From: Candidatus Contendobacter odensis Run_B_J11
GTDB taxonomy: Bacteria; Pseudomonadota; Gammaproteobacteria; Competibacterales; Competibacteraceae
DNA length: 43,594 bases
Assembly (NCBI RefSeq): GCF_000531125.1
Contig: NZ_CBTK010000031.1
Coordinates: forward strand, 1-43,594
Direction: 5' to 3'
The position numbers were made by a program, and so were the translations under genes. Positions 1-5,830 of this stretch are shown piece after piece; positions within the stretch are counted from its first letter, which is position 1; each line of letters opens with the position of its first letter. Below the pieces are notes generated by a model, which did no database searches, was not told where the DNA came from, and was given only the letters and a program-made list of their open reading frames with translations.

Positions 1-386
1 TATAAATTTTTCAGAAGGGTGTGTTGAAAAATTCCACAACCTGTAAATGATTGCTATATAAAGAAAGATGGCAGATAGAAACGTTATTTAGTTGCTTAAA
101 AAGTCGAGGGTTTAATCTGGAAGAGACTCATGTGACGGACCCTGAGCGGATTAAACGACTTTTAATCATTCCGGTGATTACTTTTTGTTGGGCGCATCGC
201 ATCGGTGAGTGGCAGCATGATTCAGTTAAACCGATTAAAGTAAAAAAACATCTACGTTTTTCTAAAAGTATCTTTAAAACTGGTTTGGATTTTATTCGTA
301 ATGCTATATTTAATCCTACCTCCTTATTTAATCTCGCTGCTTTATTTCACTTCCTTGATTTTAATCATTTTAACTCTTCAAGTTAA
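1..386 (+). pseudogene. IS4-family transposase, C-terminal remnant
   Basis: This is the C-terminal part of a DDE transposase of the IS4 family. The segment beginning YKERWQIETLF, followed by LKSRGF, carries the Y-x2-R-W-x-I-E-x-L-F signature around the third catalytic acid (the Glu of WQIE). The downstream FCWAHRIGEW and KSIF..GLDFIRN blocks are also typical. Only about 111 codons are open, from a TTG at 51. The same frame upstream has a TGA at 48-50, and the first two catalytic Asp regions are missing or lie outside the window. The DNA is much more AT-rich than the rest of the window. I call it a broken or truncated copy; whether the TGA is a point mutation or marks a junction cannot be told here. 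Confidence 0.75.
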
Positions 387-404
387 TTTTTGTCATGTAC
401 AGAG

Positions 405-529
405 AAATTTTCCTGTGATTCGCACGACGGGTTGGGTGAGTACAACGCACACCTCTCAGCAAGATAAAGAGTTAGATGAAGCCGATGTTCTAGCCCAAGC
501 CACAAATCATCGCCATCACAGGAAAATTT
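405..529. repeat. 14-bp perfect inverted repeat enclosing 125 bp
   Basis: AAATTTTCCTGTGA at 405-418 is the exact reverse complement of TCACAGGAAAATTT at 516-529. The pair encloses about 97 bp just downstream of the transposase remnant. The inner sequence has no recognisable protein. It could be an IS-end pair, a MITE-like element, or a fossil of a second insertion. The 355-bp gap from 387 to 742 holds nothing else I can name; the rest is AT-rich sequence without a convincing gene. Confidence 0.5.
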
Positions 530-742
530 ACAGGAGGAGATAATTCATGACTTCATCCGGGATTTTACGCGCATCGGACAGCCCGTTCGCTTTCATGGGG
601 GCACTCTCCTAAGCAGGATATACTCTATATGCATACTTTGGAGTATATAGACACTTAATTCAGAAGTTAGTTTATTCACAATGTATAGATATTTATTGGC
701 AAGACTATAATATACTTTAATGAATCTCTGCCAAGTTCAAAA

Positions 743-1606
743 GTGATTCGTACAGGTTCTCGTCATTCTATTTCTATTTCACCAAGTGTTCTCACGGCAA
801 TTATTAGTACTGTGTTGTTTGATGATACTGCGCCTGTCACCGGCGGTTCCTCTGTTGGTGTCTTCCGCAACGGTCAGTGGTTCCTCGACGCCAACGGCAA
901 CGGCGCGTGGGATGGTTGCGGTACCGAGTTCTGCTTCACCGGCTTTGGTCAGGCCGGCGACATGCCCGCGTCCGGCAACTGGGACGGCGGCAGCAAGAGC
1001 TACATCGGGGTATTGCGCTCCGGCACCGGTCAATGGTTCATCGACCGCAACGGCAATCGGCAATGGGACGGCTGCGCGGTCGATGGCTGCTACAGCGGTT
1101 TTGGCGCACCGGGCGATCTGCCGGTGGCCGGCGACTGGAGCGGCACCGGCTTCGCCAAAATCGGGGTGTTCCGCAACGGGCAGTGGTTTTTGGACGCCAA
1201 TGGCAATGGCAAATGGGACGGCTGCGGCACGGAACTCTGCCTAAGCTTCGGCCAGACCGGCGATCTGCCGGTGGCGGGCAACTGGAATGGGGGAAGTAAA
1301 GCCGGGGTGGGCGTGTTCCGCGCCGGCACCTGGTATCTCGACTACAACGGCAACGGAAGATGGGACGGTTGCCAGCAGGACGGCGGGCAGGATCTCTGCC
1401 TCTACGGCAGCTTCGGTCAAGCCGGTGATTTACCAGCGGCGGGCGACTGGAACGGCGATGGTAAAGCCAAGGTTGGTGTGTTCCGCAACGGGACCTGGTA
1501 TCTGGACTACAACGGCAACGGAAAATGGGACGGCTGCGGCGTGGATCGCTGCTACTTTGGTAGTTTCGGCCAGAAAGGAGATTTGCCGGTCGCCAGGAAG
1601 TGGTAA
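743..1606 (+). CDS. Cys-rich tandem-repeat surface-type protein, probably 5'-truncated
   Basis: The protein has 287 residues. From about residue 38 to the end it is five tandem units of roughly 45-55 residues, each with G-V-F-R-N-G-x-W-(F/Y)-L-D, an acidic D-x-N-G-N-G-x-W-D-G-C loop, a second Cys and the block FGQxGDLPVAGDW. The D-x-N-G-N-G-x-x-D loops look like calcium-binding turns, and the paired Cys in every unit suggests disulfides and an extracytoplasmic location (inference). Related FG-GAP/VCBS-like repeats occur in secreted bacterial proteins. The only start is GTG 743 without a convincing Shine-Dalgarno, and there is no clear signal peptide. The AT-rich first 35 codons differ in composition from the GC-rich repeats. 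I infer that an N-terminal region was lost, perhaps with the nearby IS events. Confidence 0.6.
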   Translation: MIRTGSRHSISISPSVLTAIISTVLFDDTAPVTGGSSVGVFRNGQWFLDANGNGAWDGCGTEFCFTGFGQAGDMPASGNWDGGSKSYIGVLRSGTGQWFIDRNGNRQWDGCAVDGCYSGFGAPGDLPVAGDWSGTGFAKIGVFRNGQWFLDANGNGKWDGCGTELCLSFGQTGDLPVAGNWNGGSKAGVGVFRAGTWYLDYNGNGRWDGCQQDGGQDLCLYGSFGQAGDLPAAGDWNGDGKAKVGVFRNGTWYLDYNGNGKWDGCGVDRCYFGSFGQKGDLPVARKW

Positions 1607-1613
1607 GCGGCTG

Positions 1614-1656
1614 AAAAAAGCCCCGCGTCCAGCAGTGGATGCGGGGCTTTGCTTTG
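1614..1656 (+). terminator. Rho-independent terminator after the repeat protein
   Basis: AAAGCCCCGC and GCGGGGCTTT form the stem just downstream of the TAA at 1604-1606, with an A-run before it and TTTGCTTT after it. It would end the transcript of the repeat-protein gene. Confidence 0.75.
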
Positions 1657-1790
1657 GAAATGAAGATTGAAAAATCAATTAAAATGAGTATGTTGAAGTC
1701 TGGTAGGGTGAGCATGACCCTGCACGCCGCTAAAATCCCGCATCACTGCGTTGATCGTCGCCTGGAAAGCGGTCTACCCTGTCCCTTCGA

Positions 1791-1819
1791 TTGCAGATGG
1801 AAAAATTTTTCCATATAAT
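1791..1819 (+). promoter_or_regulatory. tetR promoter with an 18-bp palindromic operator in the spacer
   Basis: TTGCAG (1791-1796) and TATAAT (1814-1819) are separated by exactly 17 bp, a near-consensus sigma-70 promoter. The perfect palindrome ATGGAAAAATTTTTCCAT (1797-1814) fills the spacer and touches the -10. A start point near 1826 would leave a 25-base leader before ATG 1852. A palindrome in this position upstream of a TetR gene is the expected layout for autorepression by blocking RNA polymerase. The promoter and palindrome are seen directly; binding by the TetR protein is inferred. Confidence 0.7.
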
Positions 1820-1851
1820 TTTTTCATTCATTGCTTCTTCAGGCAGAAACC

Positions 1852-2526
1852 ATGTTTCCAGTGCGCCCGGCACCCCACCCGCATTCGGTCGGCATCGAAA
1901 CCCGCCAAGCCCTGATTGCGGCTGCGACCGAGGTGTTTCTGGCTCAAGGGTTCCGGGCGGCGCGGGTGAAAGACATCACTGATCGGGCGGGTGCCCGGCT
2001 GTCGGCGATCAACTACCACTTCGGCGGCAAGGAGGGTCTGTATCTCGCTGTGCTGCAACACCACGCCGAAATCGCCGTTACTCGCACCCCGCTGCCGGAA
2101 TTCGACGCCGGCCAGCCGTTGGAGACCCGTTTCCGGGCGTTCGTTCGGACGATGGTGTTCAGGATGGTTGACCCGGCCAATCCATCCCGGATTGGCAGTT
2201 TGATGGTGCGTGAGGCGATCAATCCCACCCCGGCCCTTGAGGTCATGTTCGAGCGATTCAGCCGCCCGCAGTCCGAGGCCCTGTTTGGACTGATGCGGGA
2301 ACACTTCGGCCCCGATGCCAGTTATGATCTGCTGGCGCGGGCGTCGCTCAGCGTCGTAGGACAGATTATGGTGTACGTCGCTCTGAAACCCCTGGTGTTG
2401 AAGCTGCGGCCCGACTTTTACACACGTACCGATGGCTTGGATGAATTGGCCGAACAGGTCGCGATCTTTTCTTGGGCTGGGCTGTACGCACTGTTGCAGG
2501 TGGAAGCGAGCCGGCATGAATCCTAG
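1852..2526 (+). CDS. TetR-family regulator of the CecR (YbiH) type
   Basis: This 224-residue transcription factor has its helix-turn-helix at about residues 18-64 (ETRQALIAAATEVF, then DITDRAG and INYHFGGKEGLY). The remainder is a ligand-binding domain resembling the CecR/YbiH subfamily, including the conserved GSLMVREAINPTPAL segment. In E. coli, CecR is encoded upstream of ybhGFSR, which encodes a lipoprotein/HlyD-like adaptor, an ABC ATPase and permeases. The same order follows here, so it most likely represses this export operon and itself through the palindrome at 1797-1814. ATG 1852 is preferred over the in-frame TTG 1831 because the predicted transcript starts near 1826. The gene overlaps the next one by 11 bp. 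The ligand is unknown. Confidence 0.85.
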   Translation: MFPVRPAPHPHSVGIETRQALIAAATEVFLAQGFRAARVKDITDRAGARLSAINYHFGGKEGLYLAVLQHHAEIAVTRTPLPEFDAGQPLETRFRAFVRTMVFRMVDPANPSRIGSLMVREAINPTPALEVMFERFSRPQSEALFGLMREHFGPDASYDLLARASLSVVGQIMVYVALKPLVLKLRPDFYTRTDGLDELAEQVAIFSWAGLYALLQVEASRHES

Positions 2527-3497
2527 CCGCTGGGCCGGGCTGCTGCCCGTGCTGCTGCTCGCGGGTTGCGGCGATACCGCACCGCCGGCGCTTAACGGCT
2601 ACCTGGAAGCGGAGCCGGTGCGCGTCGCCGCGCCGATAGCCGGTCGCCTGACCACGCTGATGGTAGATCGCGGCGATGCGGTGCAAGTGGGTCAACCCCT
2701 CTTTAATCTGGAGCAGGATAACGAGCGCGCCGCCGTCAACGAAGCCGCCGCCAAGGTTGCCCAGGCCCGCGCTCAGGCGTCCGATCTGGACAGCGGCAAG
2801 CGCCCCGAAGAACTGGCGGTGATCGATGCCAGCCTGCGGGCCGCTGAAGCCGTTCTTAACCAGTCGGGAAGCGATCTCTCCCGCCAGACGGCTCTGGCCC
2901 GGTCGGGCTTCGTCTCTGGTGCTAATCTGGATGCCCTGAAAGCCAAGCGCGATGCCGACGCGGCCAAGGTGGCAGAAATGGCTGCGCAATTGCGTGCGGC
3001 GAAACTGGCGGCGCGGGACGACAGCCGGAGCGGCGCGGGACGACAGCCGGATCGCGGCCCGGGCCGGAACCGAAGCGGCAGAGGCCCAGCTGGCGCAGAA
3101 ACAATGGGCGCTGGCCCAGAAAACCATTTCCGCGACGGTGGCGGCGCGGGTGGAAGACCGCTATTACCAAGTGGGGGAATGGGTGCCCGCCGGCAGCCCC
3201 GTGTTGAGCCTGCTCTCTGACCAGGCGATCAAGGCCCGCTTCTATGTGCCCGAACCTCGCTTGTCGCAGGTGCGCTTGGGCAGTACGGTGACTCTGGCTT
3301 GCGATCAGTGCGGCCCTCCGGTTGCAGCGACGGTGCGGTTCGTGGCGCAGGAAGCCGAATTCACTCCGCCCGTCATCTACAGCAAGGAAAATCGCGCTCG
3401 ACTGGTTTATCGGGTTGAAGCGTGGCCATCAGCCGCCGATGCGGCGCGACTGCGGCCCGGCCAGCCAGTCGATGTGCTGCTGGGAGATCCCAAGTGA
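2516..3497 (+). pseudogene. YbhG-type membrane-fusion (HlyD-like) lipoprotein, frameshifted
   Basis: This would be the periplasmic adaptor subunit linking the inner-membrane ABC exporter to an outer-membrane channel. The N-terminus has a lipoprotein signal ending in LLLAGC. A biotinyl-lipoyl-like segment (VRVAAPIAGRLTTLMVDRGDAVQVGQPL) and an Ala-rich coiled coil follow. The second half (QKTISATVAARVEDRYYQVG, then VPEPRLSQVRLGSTV) lies in another frame. The break is explained by a 22-bp tandem duplication at 3009-3051. Removing one copy rejoins AARDDS to RIAARAG and gives one continuous protein ending at 3497. As written the gene is non-functional, unless the duplication is an assembly error or a reversible slippage state. 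Its stop overlaps the ABC ATPase start (GTGA). Confidence 0.85.
3009..3051. repeat. 22-bp tandem duplication causing the frameshift
   Basis: A 21-base sequence beginning CGGCGCGGGACG occurs at 3009-3029 and again at 3031-3051, giving a repeat period of 22 bp. As 22 is not a multiple of 3, the second copy shifts the reading frame of the HlyD-like gene. Deleting one unit restores the frame exactly. Confidence 0.95.
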
Positions 3498-4417
3498 GCG
3501 CATTCGTGATCGATGTCGTCGGCCTGACCAAGCGCTACGGCGACAAAACGGTCGTGAATCAGCTCGATATGCAGGTGCAGCGCGGTGAAATCTACGGTTT
3601 TCTCGGTCCCAACGGTTCGGGCAAGACCACATCGATCCGCATGATGTGCGGCCTGCTCACGCCCGACGCCGGCTCCGGTCATACCCTCGGCTTCGATGTG
3701 GTGAAGGAAGCCGCCGCCATCAAGCGCGAAGTGGGCTACATGACCCAGCGCTTCGGCCTCTATGACGACCTGACGATTCGCGAAAACCTGGATTTCATCG
3801 CCCGCATCTACGGCATGATCCAGCGCCGGGAGCGAGTGGACGCTGCGCTGGATCGGCTTGGTCTGACCGCGCGTCAGAAGCAACTCGCCGGCAGCCTGTC
3901 CGGGGGCTGGAAACAGCGATTGGCGCTGGCCGGCTGCCTGCTGCACCAACCGCAACTGCTCTTGCTCGACGAACCGACGGCGGGCGTCGATCCGTCGGCG
4001 CGGCGCGATTTCTGGGATGAAATTCACGCCCTCGCCCATGAGGGCATTACCGTCCTGGTCTCGACTCATTACATGGATGAAGCGGAGCGTTGCCACCGGC
4101 TGGGTTATATCGCCTATGGGCGGTTGCTGGCCTGCGGTACGCCGGAGGAATTGACTGCGCGGAGTGGATTCACTACCTGGACCGCTTCCGGATCCGGAGC
4201 CAGCGCGCTGGCCGCCGAACTGGAAGCATTGAGCGCCGTGGCGCTGGTAACCCGGTTTGGCAACGCGCTGCATGTGAGTGGCCAGGACGCCACTGCCCTC
4301 GATAACGCGCTGGCACCGTATCGTGCCGTGAGCGGTGTTGCCTGGGAGAAAACCCGTCCGGCACTGGAAGACATCTTTATCTCCCTGATGCGGCAGGCCG
4401 CCGACAATTACCCGTGA
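3494..4417 (+). CDS. ABC transporter ATP-binding protein, YbhF/DrrA type
   Basis: This 307-residue ATPase energises the exporter encoded by this operon. It has Walker A GPNGSGKTT (38-46), a Q-loop in YMTQRF (83-88), the signature LSGGW (135-139, a variant common in this subfamily), Walker B LLLLDEPTAGVD (155-166) and the switch His in STHYMDEAE. It has a single ATPase module plus a C-terminal tail, whereas E. coli YbhF carries two ATPase modules. The GTG start overlaps the adaptor stop by four bases, so translation is probably coupled. The substrate is unknown; E. coli relatives are linked to export of drugs and other toxic compounds. Confidence 0.88.
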   Translation: MSAFVIDVVGLTKRYGDKTVVNQLDMQVQRGEIYGFLGPNGSGKTTSIRMMCGLLTPDAGSGHTLGFDVVKEAAAIKREVGYMTQRFGLYDDLTIRENLDFIARIYGMIQRRERVDAALDRLGLTARQKQLAGSLSGGWKQRLALAGCLLHQPQLLLLDEPTAGVDPSARRDFWDEIHALAHEGITVLVSTHYMDEAERCHRLGYIAYGRLLACGTPEELTARSGFTTWTASGSGASALAAELEALSAVALVTRFGNALHVSGQDATALDNALAPYRAVSGVAWEKTRPALEDIFISLMRQAADNYP

Positions 4418-4430
4418 GGCCCAACACGCC

Positions 4431-4553
4431 ATGCCCATTCTGATTTCCGCAGTTGGCAGCGCTGGCAATGTCCACCCCTTCATCGCTATCGGCCAAACCC
4501 AGCGTGCGCGCGGCCATACGGTCGATCTGCTGGCTTCCGGATCGATGCGTTAG
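4431..4553 (+). pseudogene. N-terminal fragment of a GT1-type glycosyltransferase
   Basis: A 40-codon reading frame wedged between the ABC ATPase and permease genes starts MPILISAVGSAGNVHPFIA and continues to RARGHTVDLLAS, then stops at 4551. This is the classic N-terminal Rossmann start (G-S-x-G-D-V-x-P-F...GH-x-V-x-L) of UDP-glycosyltransferase-type GT1 enzymes, which normally run about 400 residues. Nothing of the remainder is present nearby. It begins 13 bp after the ATPase stop and ends 2 bp before the permease ATG. It looks like recombination scar tissue that keeps the operon spacing, or a tiny coupling ORF derived from such a gene. Confidence 0.65.
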
Positions 4554-4555
4554 CG

Positions 4556-5695
4556 ATGGCCGGCACCCGTTTCAACTTTGGCCGCCTGCTGGCGATCATC
4601 ATCAAGGAGTTCATCCAACTCCGCCGGGATCGGCTGACGTTCGCGATGATGATCGGCATCCCGATCATTCAGATGACGCTGTTCGGATTTGCGATCAACG
4701 GCGATCCGAAGCGGCTACCTACCGTGGTGGTAGCGCACGAGCAAGGGCTGTTCACCCGCAGCTTGGTCGCCGCGTTCACCAACTCCGGTTATTTCGCAGT
4801 GGTGAACGCCGACGCCAGTGAGCGCGAGGCTGACCGGATGCTGGCGCAAGGCGAGGCCCAGTTTGCAATCACGATTCCGGCGGATTTCTCGCATCGCCTG
4901 ATCCGCGGCGAACGTCCGGCGTTGCTGCTGGAAGCCGACGCCACCGACCCCTCAGCGACTGGCAATGCCATCGCCGCCGTTCAGCAATTGGCGCCGCTGG
5001 CCTTGCAACAGGATCTGACTGGGGTATTGGCGTCGCTGCAATCCTCTCCCGCGCCGTTCGAGATCCGCATCCACCGCCGCTACAACCCGGAAGGCGTTAC
5101 CCAATACAACATTGTTCCCGGCTTGATGGGCGTGATTCTGACCATGACCCTGATCATGATGACGGCGCTGGGAGTCACTCGCGAAGTCGAGCGCGGCACG
5201 ATGGAAAACCTGCTCGCCACGCCAGCGCTGCCGTTGGAAGTGATGGTGGGCAAGATCACGCCTTATATCCTGATCGGCTATGTCCAGGTCGCGATCATTC
5301 TGCTCGCAGCGCGCTATGTATTCAGCGTGCCGTTTGCAGGCAGCCTGGCGCTGCTGCTGGTGTGCGTCATGGCCTTCATTGCAGCCAATCTCACCGTCGG
5401 TATCACCATTTCCAGCGCGGCGCGCAATCAAACCCAGGCGATGCAAATGACCTTCTTCTTTTTTTTGCCGTCCATGTTGCTGTCTGGCTTCATGTTCCCG
5501 TTTCGAGGGATGCCAGGCTGGGCGCAGGTGCTTGGCGAATTGCTGCCGCTGACCCACTTTCTGCGGCTGATTCGCGGGGTGATGCTGAAAGGAAATGGTG
5601 CGGCTGAATTGTGGGTCAGTTTCTGGCCGTTGCTGCTGTTTACGGCAGTGGTGATGGCGGTCGGATTAAAGCGGTTTCGCAAGACCCTGGATTGA
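4556..5695 (+). CDS. ABC-2 type permease, YbhS/YhhJ-like
   Basis: This 379-residue inner-membrane subunit has one N-terminal TM helix (about 28-48, MMIGIPIIQMTLFGFAI) and a large periplasmic domain (about 50-170). A cluster of TM helices follows: IVPGLMGVILTMTLIMMTALG, ILIGYVQVAIILLA, LALLLVCVMAFIAANL, MTFFFFLPSMLLSGFMFP and a last one near the C-terminus. The intracellular coupling segment REVERGTMENLLATP is typical of ABC-2 permeases. With the ATPase it would form the exporter. E. coli has two permeases (YbhS, YbhR); only one is seen here, so the transporter may be a homodimer or the operon may be reduced. A hairpin with a T-run at 5794-5817 closes the operon. Confidence 0.87.
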   Translation: MAGTRFNFGRLLAIIIKEFIQLRRDRLTFAMMIGIPIIQMTLFGFAINGDPKRLPTVVVAHEQGLFTRSLVAAFTNSGYFAVVNADASEREADRMLAQGEAQFAITIPADFSHRLIRGERPALLLEADATDPSATGNAIAAVQQLAPLALQQDLTGVLASLQSSPAPFEIRIHRRYNPEGVTQYNIVPGLMGVILTMTLIMMTALGVTREVERGTMENLLATPALPLEVMVGKITPYILIGYVQVAIILLAARYVFSVPFAGSLALLLVCVMAFIAANLTVGITISSAARNQTQAMQMTFFFFLPSMLLSGFMFPFRGMPGWAQVLGELLPLTHFLRLIRGVMLKGNGAAELWVSFWPLLLFTAVVMAVGLKRFRKTLD

Positions 5696-5793
5696 CCATG
5701 CAGGAAGATCAGGATGTTCGCTCCATCCGTTCGCCCTAGGCTTGTTGAAGGGCCATTGAACCTGTACCGGGCATCCTGTCTATTAGCACAAAG

Positions 5794-5817
5794 TCAGAAG
5801 CCATCCTTCTGATTTTT
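5794..5817 (+). terminator. Hairpin with T-run between the ABC operon and the kinase gene
   Basis: TCAGAAG (5794-5800) and CTTCTGA (5806-5812) pair around the loop CCATC and are followed by TTTTT. It can terminate the export operon. It also directly abuts the GGAG ribosome-binding site (5818-5821) of the kinase gene, so in any read-through transcript it would lie beside that site. Confidence 0.5.
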
Positions 5818-5830
5818 GGAGTTTATCCCA

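Noticed and set aside
3896-3912. LSGGW instead of LSGGQ in the ABC ATPase as a defect
   Set aside because: This variant is common in the DrrA/YbhF subfamily and does not indicate loss of function.
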